A program made the position numbers and the translations under genes. A DNA stretch of 64,000 bases, from contig NZ_QGGZ01000014.1 in the NCBI RefSeq assembly GCF_003148825.1, positions 150,980-214,979 on the forward strand, in the 5' to 3' direction. Origin of the DNA: Streptomyces sp. CG 926 (GTDB lineage Bacteria > Actinomycetota > Actinomycetes > Streptomycetales > Streptomycetaceae). The notes under the pieces are model-generated. The model saw only the letters and a list, made by a program, of their open reading frames with translations, had not been told where the DNA came from and did no database searches. Each line of letters begins with the position of its first letter. Positions within the stretch are counted from its first letter, which is position 1. Shown one piece after another: positions 45,777-54,972 of this stretch.

Positions 45777-47438
45777 TCAGGAGAAGGGCAGCCGGTCCGG
45801 CTGGCAGACCGTGCCGGGCGGCGGGAGGGTGCCGTCGACGAAGTAGCGGCTCTCGTAGTTGTTGATGCAGGTGCTGGAGTTGTTGAAGAGCGCGGTGTGG
45901 CCGTACCCGTTGTTCGTGAGCAGCCGCGCGTCCGCCAGTTCCTCGGCCATGGCCTGGGCGTCCGAGTGCGGCGTCGAGGGGTCGTACGTGGTGCCCACCA
46001 CCAGGACGGGGTGCGCCGTGGGCTTGTTCCACGGGCCTTCGTACCGGTTGGCGGACCGGGCCGGCCAGGTCGCGCACGGCTCACCGGACCAGGACCAGTA
46101 GCGACCGGCGTCGCCCGCGCGCCGGGCACTGCCCTCCGCCAGACCCTGGTAGACGGCCGGGTCGCGCGGGTTGGGACTGTCGGCGCACCACACGGCCGCC
46201 GCCTGTTCCTCACCCAGGTACGGATTCGGGTTCGCGACCGGGGGCGGGGGCGGGTACTGGGGCGGCTTCGGAGTGCGGCCCAGCCAGAGGTCCTGCAGCC
46301 GGGCGGCGAGGTCGGTCCAGCCCGGCTTCACGATGTAGAGGCTGCTCACGGTGTCGGCGACCGTGGCGGCGTACGTCCACGGGCCCACGGGGTGCTCGCG
46401 CAGCCGTCGCGTCAGCTGGTCGAACTTGTCGCGGGTGGCTTCGGGGCTGCCGGCCGAGAAGGCGCAGCGGGCGGTACCGGCGGATCCGCACAGATCGAGG
46501 AACTTGTCGATGGTCGCCGCCGCCGTGCGGTCCGAGCCCATGCGCAGGAGGGTCGTGGTGCGGGGTTCGTTCGGCGAGGCGTTGTTCGTCCAGGCCAGCG
46601 GGTCGATGTTGCTGTCGAGCACCATGGCCCGGACCTTGTCCGGGAAGAGATTGGCGTAGGTGGCGCCCAGGATGGTTCCGTAGGAGACGCCGAGGTAGTT
46701 GAGCTGCTGCTCCCCCACCGCCCGGCGGAGCAGGTCGAGGTCCTGGGCGGTGTCGGTCGTCGACACGTGGCGCAGGAGGTCCGGATCGCGCTTCTCGCAG
46801 CGGCGACCGAGGTCCTCGTAGGCGTCGATCCAGGTGGTGCGCTCCTTGTCGCCCACCGGGAAGCCGACCGGTTTGTCCGCGCCCCAGGTCCGGGCCTCCT
46901 CAGGAGTGTCGAAGCAGTTCACCGCGGTGCTGTTGCCGATGCCTCTGGGGTCCCAACTGACGATGTCGAACCGTTCCCGCAGCTCCTTGGGGAAGGAGTC
47001 GTAGTTCTGCGGCACCTGCACGGTACCGGGGCCACCGGGACCGCCGGGGTTGACGAACAGCGTGCCCACGCGCCGGGCGGGGTCGGCGGCCTTGCGGCGG
47101 ACGACGGCCAGGTCGATGGTGCGGCCGCCGGGGGCCGCGTGGTCCAGGGGCACCTCGGCGGTGGCGCAGTCGTACGGGCTGCCGGCTTTGCAAGGGCTCC
47201 AGTCCAGCCGGGGAACGGCCTGCGAGGGCGACGGCTCCGCCCGGGCCGCGGCAACGTCCGGCGCGACGAGCATCGAGGAGCAGATCGCCGCCACGGCGAG
47301 GGCCGCCGCGCGGCGGCGCCGAGCGAGCCGTGGTCGCAGTGCCCGTCGACGACCGCGCGTGACGCCCGGTCCGGCTGCGGGTGCGACTCCGGGGCCGGCT
47401 GCGGGTGCGGGTGCAGGTCCAGGTCCAGGTCCGGGCAT
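45777..47438 (-). CDS. Secreted alpha/beta hydrolase, tripeptidyl aminopeptidase-like (S33)
   Basis: From the ATG at 47438 (GGAGGAGGG upstream) the 553-residue product has a Pro/Gly/Ala repeat start, an Arg-rich n-region and a signal segment (AAALAVAAICSSMLVAP). The hydrolase domain shows the oxyanion segment VNPGGPGGPG, the nucleophile GVSYGT (Ser about 252) and the C-terminal TAP region with NNGYGHTALF (His about 514). Secreted tripeptidyl aminopeptidases of this type release N-terminal tripeptides from peptides. Several Cys pairs are present. It faces the PLC-like gene across a short gap. Confidence 0.88.
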   Translation of the reverse strand: MPGPGPGPAPAPAAGPGVAPAAGPGVTRGRRRALRPRLARRRRAAALAVAAICSSMLVAPDVAAARAEPSPSQAVPRLDWSPCKAGSPYDCATAEVPLDHAAPGGRTIDLAVVRRKAADPARRVGTLFVNPGGPGGPGTVQVPQNYDSFPKELRERFDIVSWDPRGIGNSTAVNCFDTPEEARTWGADKPVGFPVGDKERTTWIDAYEDLGRRCEKRDPDLLRHVSTTDTAQDLDLLRRAVGEQQLNYLGVSYGTILGATYANLFPDKVRAMVLDSNIDPLAWTNNASPNEPRTTTLLRMGSDRTAAATIDKFLDLCGSAGTARCAFSAGSPEATRDKFDQLTRRLREHPVGPWTYAATVADTVSSLYIVKPGWTDLAARLQDLWLGRTPKPPQYPPPPPVANPNPYLGEEQAAAVWCADSPNPRDPAVYQGLAEGSARRAGDAGRYWSWSGEPCATWPARSANRYEGPWNKPTAHPVLVVGTTYDPSTPHSDAQAMAEELADARLLTNNGYGHTALFNNSSTCINNYESRYFVDGTLPPPGTVCQPDRLPFS

Positions 47439-47626
47439 GTTCCGCCCTCCTCCGGCAGGTCGGGGGCGTGGTACGGCCGCCGACGCCGTCGCCTCGGCAC
47501 GAACCGCCCATGCCTCCACCAAACCGCGTTTCGGCACCGTGCGCGAGCCGGCCGCTGCGCGCCGGACGTCAGCCGTACGTGTCCGCAGGGGAGCGGATCG
47601 ACGGCCCGCGCGCTATCCTCCGCGCC

Positions 47627-48718
47627 ATGCTGATTGACATGGACATGCGGTTTCGGATGCGGTCGCGCGCCTGGGTGTGCCTCCTCGTGCTGGCCCTCCT
47701 GGGTACGGTGACCACAGCGGCTGCCGCGCCCCCGGCCGTGGCCTCCGCCTCGACCTCGACCACGGCCACGCCTGCCACGCCCGCCACGCCCCCGCCCACC
47801 ACCGCGAGCACCGCGGCGAGCGCCGCCGCGGCCGCCCGCTGGGGCGACCGGCGGCTCGACGAGGTCGCCTTCCTGACCACCCACAACGCCTTCACCAACT
47901 ACGAGGACTCCCGCTGGAGTTCGGTGAACCAGTCCGAGTCCGTACGCGCCCAGCTCGACAACGGCGTGCGCGGCCTGAGCCTGGACACCCACTGGTACGA
48001 ACGCAGCACCTGGCTGTGCATCATCAGCTTCGGCAGCGACTGCTACCCCAGCGACGTGTACCTGTGCCACGGCGACTGCAAGACCTTCGCCGGAGCCACC
48101 TACGCCCTGCCGCGCCAGACCTTCCACGGCACGATGCAGACCGTGGTGGACTTCCTCGCCACCCACCCGCAGGAGGTGGTGACCGTCTTCCTGGAGGACT
48201 ACGTCGGCGCCGACCAGCTACAGGCGTCCCTCGGCCGCGTCGGCGGGCTGCAGAACATGCTCTTCCGGGCCGACGAGTGGGGCGTACGGGAGCACGGCTG
48301 GCCCAAGGTCGCCGATCTCGTCACGTCCGGCAAGCGGTTGCTGATCTTCTCCGACCGGTCCGACCGGGAGCACCTGGGCGTCATGTACGACAAGTCCTGG
48401 ACCGTGAGCAACTACTGGAGCCTCGGGGACCTGGGCAACGACCTCTCGTGCGTCACCCGCTGGGCCGACGTACCGCTGGACCGTCAGGAACCGGGATTCC
48501 GGCGCCTGTTCACGATGAGCCATCACCGCAACGTGCCCACCGTCCTCACGGCGGCCCTGGACAACGGCGCCAAGCTGCGCAACCGCATCGCCGACCAGTG
48601 CCGGTCGGCCACCGGGGGCCGTGATCCGAACTTCGTGTCCGTCGACTTCCACCGGCTGTCGGACGGGAGCGGCCACACGCCCGCCTCCGTCGTCGCGGAG
48701 CTCAACGCGCGCCCCTGA
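47627..48718 (+). CDS. Secreted PI-PLC-like phosphodiesterase domain protein
   Basis: The 363-residue product has a signal peptide (WVCLLVLALLGTVTTAAAA) and a Thr/Ala/Pro linker, then a PLC-like TIM-barrel beginning DEVAFLTTHNAFTNYED, whose His is the likely catalytic residue. It continues ARAQLDNGVRGLSLDTHWYER and VVDFLATHPQEVVTVFLEDY, as in bacterial PI-PLC-X relatives. Two Cys-rich segments (WLCIISFGSDCYPS and YLCHGDCKTF) add disulfides. The lipid or glycan target is unknown. The true start could be the ATG at 47639, as no clear ribosome site is seen. Confidence 0.85.
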   Translation: MLIDMDMRFRMRSRAWVCLLVLALLGTVTTAAAAPPAVASASTSTTATPATPATPPPTTASTAASAAAAARWGDRRLDEVAFLTTHNAFTNYEDSRWSSVNQSESVRAQLDNGVRGLSLDTHWYERSTWLCIISFGSDCYPSDVYLCHGDCKTFAGATYALPRQTFHGTMQTVVDFLATHPQEVVTVFLEDYVGADQLQASLGRVGGLQNMLFRADEWGVREHGWPKVADLVTSGKRLLIFSDRSDREHLGVMYDKSWTVSNYWSLGDLGNDLSCVTRWADVPLDRQEPGFRRLFTMSHHRNVPTVLTAALDNGAKLRNRIADQCRSATGGRDPNFVSVDFHRLSDGSGHTPASVVAELNARP

Positions 48719-48783
48719 TCCGCCCGTCGGTCCACCGGCCGGGTGGATCGCCGCGTACCGCGCGGCGTGGCACACCCGGTCGG

Positions 48784-49065
48784 TCAGCCCGCCTTGCGTG
48801 CACCCAGCTCGCGTCGCTCGTCCTCGGTCAGTCCGCCCCACACCCCGTACGGCTCCTGCACGCGCAGCGCGTGGCTCAGGCACTGCGATCGCACCGGGCA
48901 GAAGGCGCAGACCTCCTTGGCCTCCTGCTCCCGTGCGGCGCGCTCCTCGCCACGCTCCCCCGCCGGGTGGAAGAAGCGGTCCGTACCGAGCGCCCGGCAC
49001 GCGGCTTCCTCCTGCCACTCCCACTGGTGTTCCGCACGGCCCGGCAGGCGTGCCACCTTCGTCAT
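48784..49065 (-). CDS. WhiB-like iron-sulfur transcription factor
   Basis: This 93-residue protein has the four WhiB cysteines (Cys23, Cys53, Cys56, Cys62) that hold a [4Fe-4S] cluster, the C-terminal GVWGGLTEDERREL turn and a basic tail (GARKAG). WhiB proteins bind DNA with the primary sigma factor and respond to O2 or NO in actinobacteria. The short N-terminus (HQWEWQEEAACRALG) is typical. It lies on the same strand as the MscS gene just beyond, with 44 bases between. Confidence 0.92.
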   Translation of the reverse strand: MTKVARLPGRAEHQWEWQEEAACRALGTDRFFHPAGERGEERAAREQEAKEVCAFCPVRSQCLSHALRVQEPYGVWGGLTEDERRELGARKAG

Positions 49066-49109
49066 GTCCTACTCCCCTCGATCCGTGTTCGCGTCCTTGC
49101 CGTTCTTCC

Positions 49110-50192
49110 TCACGCGTCTGACCCGGGTGCGCGTTTCGAAACACCGTCCGCGGGCGTGGCCGGGGCCGCGGCCGTCGAGACCCGCGGCAGGGCGTACGGG
49201 TGCTTCTCGGCCAGCCAGGCGACGAGTTGTTCGCGAACCGCACAGCGGGCGGTCCACAGGTCGTCCGCGTCCTTCGCGGTGACGATCGCCCGCACCACGA
49301 TGGCGCTGGGCGTCGTGTCGGTGACCGACAGGTCCCAGCCGCGGCCGTCCCAGGCCTCGCAGCCGTCGAGGATCTCCCGGAGCTTCTCGCGCATCAGCGC
49401 CACGGGGGTGGTGTGGTCGCAGTGCAGGAAGACCGTTCCGGTCATCTGTATCCCGCCGCGCGACCAGTTCTCGAAGGGGCGCCCCGTGAAGTACGAGACG
49501 GGCATGGTGATCCGGCGTTCGTCCCAGGTACGCACGGCCAGGAAGGTGAGCGTGATCTCCTCGACCACACCCCACTCGCCGGCCACCACGACCGTGTCGC
49601 CGATCCGCACCATGTCGCCGAAGGCGATCTGGAATCCGGCGAAGAGGTTGCCGAGGGTGGACTGGGCGGCCACGCCCGCGACGATGCCGATGATCCCGGC
49701 CGAGGCCAGCAGCGAGGTGCCGACGGCGCGCAGGTCGGGGAAGGTCAGCAACATCGCCGCGGCGGCCACCACGGCGACCACCGCGGTGACGATCCGCATG
49801 ATGAGCGTCACCTGGGTGCGGACCCGGCGGACCCGGGAAGGGTCACGGGTGCCGTGCGCGTAGCGGGCGTACGAGGACTCGACCACGGCGGAGGTCACCA
49901 GGACGACGCACCAGGCGCTCGCGCCGATCAGTACGAGTGTCAGGACCCTCCCCACGGCCGCCTCGTGCTCCCGCAGCGGCTGCCACCCGATCTGCCGGTA
50001 CACGGCGCGCAGCGTCGCCGCGAGCAGCAGGACCCGTACCGACGTGCGACAGCGGCGCAACATGGTCCAGAGCGGTGTCTCGGGGTGACGCGCGGCCGCG
50101 CGCCGCAGCAACAGGTCGGTGGCCCTGCCCGCGGCGAAGGTGAGCACGATCGCGCCGCCGATGAAGGCCGACACTTGCAGAATGCTGTTCAT
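49110..50192 (-). CDS. MscS-family mechanosensitive channel
   Basis: From the ATG at 50192 (AGAGGAG upstream) the 360-residue product has several membrane helices, a pore-lining one of the MscS pattern (SLLASAGIIGIVAGVAAQSTLGNLFAGFQIAF) and the soluble beta domain DMVRIGDTVVVAGEWGVVEEITLTFLAVRTWDERRITMPVSYF. These channels open under hypo-osmotic stress. The position next to SigB-type genes is consistent with an osmotic stress role; regulation is not shown by the sequence. Confidence 0.92.
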   Translation of the reverse strand: MNSILQVSAFIGGAIVLTFAAGRATDLLLRRAAARHPETPLWTMLRRCRTSVRVLLLAATLRAVYRQIGWQPLREHEAAVGRVLTLVLIGASAWCVVLVTSAVVESSYARYAHGTRDPSRVRRVRTQVTLIMRIVTAVVAVVAAAAMLLTFPDLRAVGTSLLASAGIIGIVAGVAAQSTLGNLFAGFQIAFGDMVRIGDTVVVAGEWGVVEEITLTFLAVRTWDERRITMPVSYFTGRPFENWSRGGIQMTGTVFLHCDHTTPVALMREKLREILDGCEAWDGRGWDLSVTDTTPSAIVVRAIVTAKDADDLWTARCAVREQLVAWLAEKHPYALPRVSTAAAPATPADGVSKRAPGSDA

Positions 50193-50327
50193 GACTCCTC
50201 TGGACGGGTCTGGGGGACAGGTCCCGTCGCACGTGCCCGGGGCACGCCGGGACAAACGGGGCGTCCGATTCCCGATGGTGGGTACAAGCGACCAGGAGAC
50301 GACAGCCGAGGACGAGGTGAGTGCGCA

Positions 50328-50804
50328 GTGCAGACCATCGGACCGGACACCGGCGGGCCCGCATCGGACACGCGGGGACCGGCCTTCACACAGCTCCGTC
50401 GGCTCGCCCTGCGCGACGCCTTGCGGCAGGTCGCGCGCGGCCGCCGGTTCACCCGCGAGGCGCTGGCGGACTGGGGGTGGGACGGTCACGACACCGCCGA
50501 GGACGCCGTCCTGCTCGTGTCCGAGCTGGTCACCAACGCCAAACTGCACGCCGGCGGCTGCCACGAGCTGCTGCTCCGCGCCGGGGACGTGCTGCGTGTC
50601 GAGGTGTACGACGGCCTGGGTGATCTCCCGCGACCGCTGCACCCCTCGCGTTCGGCCCACCCGGGGCGCCCCGGCGGGCACGGCCTGCGCCTGGTGCACC
50701 GGCTCGCGGACCGGTGGGGTGTCCAGGCCGTCGGGCGCGGCAAGGTCGTCTGGGCCGAGATCGACGCCGAGCGCCTACGGACGGGCCGACCCGGGTCCGC
50801 CTGA
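50328..50804 (+). CDS. RsbW-like ATP-binding anti-sigma kinase
   Basis: The GTG at 50328 follows GAGGTGAG by six bases. The 158-residue product has the GHKL boxes LLVSELVTNAKLHAGG, VEVYDGLGD and GGHGLRLVHRLADRWG. The same motif order as the gene at 7048 indicates paralogy. It is convergent with the SigB-type sigma gene at 50914-51831, so it may be the kinase of that sigma factor. Binding is not proved by sequence. Confidence 0.88.
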   Translation: MQTIGPDTGGPASDTRGPAFTQLRRLALRDALRQVARGRRFTREALADWGWDGHDTAEDAVLLVSELVTNAKLHAGGCHELLLRAGDVLRVEVYDGLGDLPRPLHPSRSAHPGRPGGHGLRLVHRLADRWGVQAVGRGKVVWAEIDAERLRTGRPGSA

Positions 50805-50913
50805 CGCCGACGCGCAGGTCGAGCGGGTTCAGGCGGGCCCGGGTCGGGCGTACGTGGTCAGGCTTCCCGGCCTCCGGACCTCTCGGCCTCCCGGGGTCGG
50901 CTTCACGGGGTGG

Positions 50914-51831
50914 TCAGCTGTGCAGCAGTTCCTCGCGCAGGGTGCCGAGCGTGCGGGTGAGCAGGCGGGACACCTGCATCTGGGAGAGGCCGATCTCCTC
51001 GCCGATCTCCGCCTGGGTCATCTCCTGGCCGAAACGCAGCTCCAGGATCTGGGTGGAGCGCTCGTCCAGGTCGGCGAGCAGGGGCGCGAGAGCGTGCCGG
51101 TCCTCCACCGCTTCCAGGGCGGGGTCGATGTCGCCCATGGTCTCGGCGAGGCTGCGCGAGGCCGTGGACGTCTGGGAGCCACCGGCGGCGCCGTCCTGGG
51201 GCACGTCGAGGGACTGGGTGGAGTAGCCGTTGGCCGCGATAAGGCCCTGACGGACCTCGTCCTCGGTGAGGTCCAGCCGCTCGGCGAGCTCCGCGGGGGT
51301 GGGCGCGCGGTCCGTCTCGGAGGTCAGCTCCTCCGTGGCCTTCGCGAGCTGCAGGCGCAGCTCCTGGAGGCGGCGCGGCACCCGTACGGCCCAGGTGGTG
51401 TCCCGGAAGTGGCGCTTGATCTCGCCCGTGATGTAGGGCAGGGCGAGCGTGCTGAGCTGTGTGTTGCGCTCGGGGTCGTAGCGGTCGATCGCCTTGATCA
51501 GCCCGATGATGCCGACCTGCACGATGTCCTCGTTCTCGGGGCCGCCGGGGCGGTCGCGGAACGGACGGGCGGCGAACTGCACCAGTGAGATGTTCATCTC
51601 GATCAGGGTGTTGCGCACGTACTGGTACTCGCGGGTGCCCTCTTCGAGGCTCTGCAGCCGTTCGAAGAAGACATGGGTCAGCTCACGGGCGTCGCTGGTC
51701 GACAGTTCCCGCGGGCAGGGCACGTCCGGCAGCCCGCCCGGTGCGGGGGCTTCGCCGGTGCCACCGCCGGGGATGGCGGTCGTCGGGATCGTCGTCGGGG
51801 TCATGGCCTCGGCCGTGGCCGTGAAGGTCAT
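50914..51831 (-). CDS. SigB/SigF-family RNA polymerase sigma factor, second copy
   Basis: The 305-residue product has the same layout as the sigma factor at 4563: NISLVQFAARPF, EDIVQVGIIGLIKAIDRYDPE, STLALPYITGEIKRHFRDTTWAVRVPRRLQELR and region 4 TQAEIGEEIGLSQMQVSRLLTRTL. The N-terminal 45 residues are a disordered Thr/Pro/Gly stretch. Two SigB-type factors in one window suggest parallel stress branches. A small winged-helix gene is divergent upstream. Its likely anti-sigma kinase is at 50328. Confidence 0.94.
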   Translation of the reverse strand: MTFTATAEAMTPTTIPTTAIPGGGTGEAPAPGGLPDVPCPRELSTSDARELTHVFFERLQSLEEGTREYQYVRNTLIEMNISLVQFAARPFRDRPGGPENEDIVQVGIIGLIKAIDRYDPERNTQLSTLALPYITGEIKRHFRDTTWAVRVPRRLQELRLQLAKATEELTSETDRAPTPAELAERLDLTEDEVRQGLIAANGYSTQSLDVPQDGAAGGSQTSTASRSLAETMGDIDPALEAVEDRHALAPLLADLDERSTQILELRFGQEMTQAEIGEEIGLSQMQVSRLLTRTLGTLREELLHS

Positions 51832-52010
51832 CGTCTTCGCTCCTTGGGCACGTGTGCTTGCGGTGCGGTGCGTCGCTCGAAAGCTCTGGTCATGCGGAAC
51901 TCTGCTTCCGCCTCCCCTGCACCCTGTCGGGGCACGGGACAGACGTCAAGTAATACCGGAAAACCAGTTCGGGAATTGCATTTCGTGAGTCATCCCTCAA
52001 GAATGACGGT

Positions 52011-52370
52011 GTGGAGAGCGAGCACACTGGGCCCCGCCGCAACGGCTGGACCTTCCTGACGAACCATGCCCGGGTTCTGATCGCCATCGCGCGCGACCCG
52101 GGCATCCGGCTGCGCGACATCGCGGTGGAGTGCGGTCTGACCGAGCGCACCGTGCAGGCCATCGTCACGGACCTGCAGGCGGACGGGTACCTCAGCAGGA
52201 CCCGGGACGGGCGGCGCAACCGCTACGTCGTGGCTCCGGGCGCGCGCTTCCGCCACCCGGCGGAGGCCGGCCACGAGATCGCCGGCCTGCTGGCCTACCT
52301 CACGGGCCCCCTGACCGCGCCGGCGACGCCGGTCGCCGAGGTGGCGAACGACACACCCGCCCAGGGCTGA
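52011..52370 (+). CDS. Small winged-helix DNA-binding protein
   Basis: The GTG at 52011 opens 119 codons. The N-terminal 70 residues form a winged helix (NHARVLIAIARDPGIRLRDIAVECGLTERTVQAIVTDLQADGYLSRTRDGRRNRYVV), resembling MarR or IclR DNA-binding heads but without their effector domains. It may act on the divergent sigma gene or on the gap between them. No ribosome site is clear. An orphan regulator of this type beside a SigB-type gene is common in Streptomyces. Confidence 0.82.
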   Translation: MESEHTGPRRNGWTFLTNHARVLIAIARDPGIRLRDIAVECGLTERTVQAIVTDLQADGYLSRTRDGRRNRYVVAPGARFRHPAEAGHEIAGLLAYLTGPLTAPATPVAEVANDTPAQG

Positions 52371-52392
52371 GACGCGCCCCGGGTCGCCCGGG

Positions 52393-53163
52393 TCAAGGAC
52401 CCAGGGACGGCCGTCCGAAGCGTACGGGGACCCCGGGCGAGTAGAGGACGCTGACCGGCGGCCCGGCCGGGGCGGGCAGGCCCGCCGCTGCCACCAGGTC
52501 CTCGTCGCAGTCGAGGACCTCGGCGCGGTGCAGCGGCCAGCGCGGGTGCGCGTTCGGGACGTACAGCGGTCGGCCGAGGAGTTCCGTGTGCATGCCCCAG
52601 CGCGCGGTCAGGAAGTGCTCCAGGGCCGTCGGCTCCGCGAGGGGCTCACCCACCCGTACGGCGATCCGGCTGTGCGCGCCGCGCGGGCCGGGCAGGCGCC
52701 GGCTGCTGGTGTACGTGACCGTGTCGCCCTCGCGACGGACCGCCATCCGGGACCAGACGTACGGGAGCCGGAACGCCGCCCGGCCGATGGCCACCGGGAT
52801 CAACCGGGAGGCGTCCAGCGACCGGAAGACCACGGCGCGGCGACCGCGGGCGTCGACGGAGTAGAGGCGGACGTTGGTCTCCGGGAAGGAGCCCAGGTAG
52901 GGGACGCCGGGCAGGCGGAACCAGCCGACCTTGTGCATGCGGAAGGCGATCAGGCCGACGTACGTCACCCCGTCCAGGGTGTCCGGCACGGTGCCGGCCG
53001 GCAGCAACGGGGCCACGTGGGCGGGGTCGGCGGCCCAGTGCAGGAAGGCCAGGTCGAGCCAGGACTGGGTGAGCAACGGGCGGTCCACCGGGTGCGGCGG
53101 CTCGGCCGTCACCGGCTCCGGCTCCGGCTCCGGGACCACGGCGGTCGGCGGCATCTGACGCAT
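52393..53163 (-). CDS. DUF2071 (YqjF-like) protein
   Basis: The 256-residue product fits DUF2071: RPLLTQSWLDLAFLHWAADPAHVAPLLPAGTVPDT at the N-terminus, GVTYVGLIAFRMHKVGWFRLPGVPYLGSFPETNVRLYSVD in the middle, and VEALDxAR-like RAVVFRSLDASRLIPV. This family is of acetoacetate-decarboxylase-like fold and unknown activity. An acidic, Pro/Glu start (PEPEPEPVTAEPP) precedes the domain. It is on the opposite strand to the winged-helix gene. Confidence 0.85.
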   Translation of the reverse strand: MRQMPPTAVVPEPEPEPVTAEPPHPVDRPLLTQSWLDLAFLHWAADPAHVAPLLPAGTVPDTLDGVTYVGLIAFRMHKVGWFRLPGVPYLGSFPETNVRLYSVDARGRRAVVFRSLDASRLIPVAIGRAAFRLPYVWSRMAVRREGDTVTYTSSRRLPGPRGAHSRIAVRVGEPLAEPTALEHFLTARWGMHTELLGRPLYVPNAHPRWPLHRAEVLDCDEDLVAAAGLPAPAGPPVSVLYSPGVPVRFGRPSLGP

Positions 53164-53242
53164 TGGTTCAGTATTCCCCGCGAGCCCCGCGCCGACGCCG
53201 GCGGCCCCGGTGCCGTGCCCGCGGGGGGCGGCGGCGGGGCGG

Positions 53243-53727
53243 TCAGGCCGAGCCCATGCCGTCCTCGACGCCGGCGAGCAGTGCGGCCGGGATCTCCAAG
53301 GCCTCGAAATGGGCCCGGGACTCCCACAGCACCTCCCCGTGGAGGCCCTTCTCCAGTACGTGGGACGCGGGGTCGCCGATCCCGTGCTCGGCCGGCCGCG
53401 CGGGCAGGTCGTAGGCCGGGAGGAGAAGGGGCTCGGGGCCGTACATGAGCTGCTCGATGACGAGCAGCTCGAGGTCGAAGTCGCGGAACCGGCTCAGGGG
53501 GAGCCGGGCCCGGTCGGGTACGGCGCCCACTACGCCCTCTGCAGCGAACGCGCGGACCTGGGCGTCGAGATCGGCGGCCGTGTGATCCGCCGATCCCCGG
53601 CCGCGACCGCGACGTCGGTCAGGCCGGTGACGAAGTCGACCCTCGGCCGGGGGCGGGTCCCGCCGCGGCGGAACCGGAATTTGGTATGGACCTGACAAAT
53701 GAGGTCGGCTAGCGTAGCGCCCGACAC
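53243..53727 (-). pseudogene. Hypothetical gene with an apparent frameshift
   Basis: Reading from the GTG at 53727, one frame gives MSGATLADLICQVHTKFRFRRGG and VDFVTGLTDVAVAAGDRR, then loses its protein-like quality near 53590. A second frame picks up HTAADLDAQVRAFAAEGVVGAVPDRARLPLSRFRDFDLELLVIEQLM and continues to the stop at 53243. The two join smoothly if one base is gained or lost near 53585-53610. Family unknown. It may be a true pseudogene, or the downstream frame could have its own start. Confidence 0.5.
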
Positions 53728-53731
53728 TCTC

Positions 53732-53745
53732 TGAGAGCGCTCTCA
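53732..53745 (+). promoter_or_regulatory. TGAGAGCGCTCTCA palindrome before the protease gene
   Basis: This perfect 14-base palindrome lies 30 bases upstream of the protease start. It belongs to the class of LacI/CebR-type operators (consensus TGGGAGCGCTCCCA for cellulose-responsive CebR). The same core GAGAGCGCTCTC occurs before the GH16 gene at 55294-55305, so one repressor may control both. The regulator itself is not in this window. Confidence 0.8.
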
Positions 53746-53775
53746 AGCGTTCGATCCCCCACGCCAGGAGGTCTC

Positions 53776-54942
53776 GTGAAACCCACCAGCCCCTTACGCG
53801 CCGCCGTCGCCTCTCTGCTCCTGACCGTCGGTCTCGGCGCCGCCCACACCGGCGTGGCGAGCGCCGCCCCGCTTCCGGAGCCCGCCGCGGCATCGTCCGC
53901 CGCAACGCCGTCCGCCTCGGCCGGACTGCTCGACGCGATGCGCCGGGACCTCGGGCTCACCGCTCCCCAGGCCGAAGAACGGCTGAGCGCGGAAAAGGCC
54001 GCCACGGCCGTGGAGAAGACCGCACGGCAGGCCACGGGTGGTGCGTACGGCGGGTCGTGGTTCGAGCCGTCCACCGGCCGGCTCGTCGTCGCGGTGACCG
54101 ACCGCGCGCAGGAGTCCGAAGTGCGGGCACTGGGCGCCGACACCCGCCTCGTCCAGCACAGCGCCGCCGCGCTGGACCGCGCCAAAGCGCGCCTGGACAC
54201 GCTGCACGCCCCCACCGGGGTGGCCGGCTGGCACGTCGACCATCGGACCAACAGCGTCGTCGTCACGGTCGTACGTACCGAGCGGGAAGCCCCCGCCGTG
54301 CGGGAGTTCGTCGACCGGGCCCGGGCCGCCGGCCCCGTCACCGTCGCCGAGACGACACAGGAGCCCCGTACCTACGCCGCGGGCACCGTCGGCGGCGACC
54401 CGTACTACACCGGCAACGTCCGCTGTTCGATCGGCTTCTCCGTGTACGGCGGCTTCGTGACGGCCGGTCACTGCGGGCAGGCGGGGGCCGCCGTGCGCGG
54501 CTGGGACGGGTCGGCGATGGGCACCTTCCAGGGATCCTCGTTCCCCGGCAACGACTACGCGTACATCGGCATCCACAGCGGTTGGTGGACCGTACCGGTG
54601 GTGCTCGGCTGGGGCACCATCCCGGACCAGCTGGTACGCGGCTCCGCCGAAGCACCCGTGGGCGCCTCGATCTGCCGGTCGGGGTCCACGACGCACTGGC
54701 ACTGCGGCACCGTCCTCGCCAAGAACGAGACCGTCAACTACAGCCAGGGCGCCGTTCACCAGATGACGAAGACCAGCGTCTGCGCCGAGGGAGGCGACTC
54801 CGGCGGCTCGTTCCTCAGCGGGGACCAGGCCCAAGGCGTCACCTCCGGCGGCTGGGGCAACTGCTCGTCCGGCGGCCAGACATGGTTCCAGCCGATCAAC
54901 GAAATCCTCGGCCGCTACGGCCTGACGCTGCACACCGCCTGA
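53776..54942 (+). CDS. Secreted S1 (streptogrisin/alpha-lytic-type) serine protease precursor
   Basis: The GTG at 53776 follows AGGAGG. The 388-residue precursor has a signal peptide (VASLLLTVGLGAAHTGVASA), a propeptide of the alpha-lytic type (about 40-200, ending near TYAAG) and a mature chymotrypsin-fold domain. The catalytic residues are His232 (TAGHCG), Asp260 (NDYAYI) and Ser342 (GDSGGS), all present. Cys pairs of the family are visible. It is probably autocatalytically matured after export. The palindrome at 53732 suggests control together with the glucanase genes. A hairpin follows the stop. Confidence 0.93.
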   Translation: MKPTSPLRAAVASLLLTVGLGAAHTGVASAAPLPEPAAASSAATPSASAGLLDAMRRDLGLTAPQAEERLSAEKAATAVEKTARQATGGAYGGSWFEPSTGRLVVAVTDRAQESEVRALGADTRLVQHSAAALDRAKARLDTLHAPTGVAGWHVDHRTNSVVVTVVRTEREAPAVREFVDRARAAGPVTVAETTQEPRTYAAGTVGGDPYYTGNVRCSIGFSVYGGFVTAGHCGQAGAAVRGWDGSAMGTFQGSSFPGNDYAYIGIHSGWWTVPVVLGWGTIPDQLVRGSAEAPVGASICRSGSTTHWHCGTVLAKNETVNYSQGAVHQMTKTSVCAEGGDSGGSFLSGDQAQGVTSGGWGNCSSGGQTWFQPINEILGRYGLTLHTA

Positions 54943-54972
54943 CGTTGCACACGCCCGAGGTCGGCGCGGCAC

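Noticed and set aside
45756..47633. A 625-codon forward open frame
   Set aside because: It is antisense to the secreted hydrolase, which has a signal peptide and catalytic motifs.
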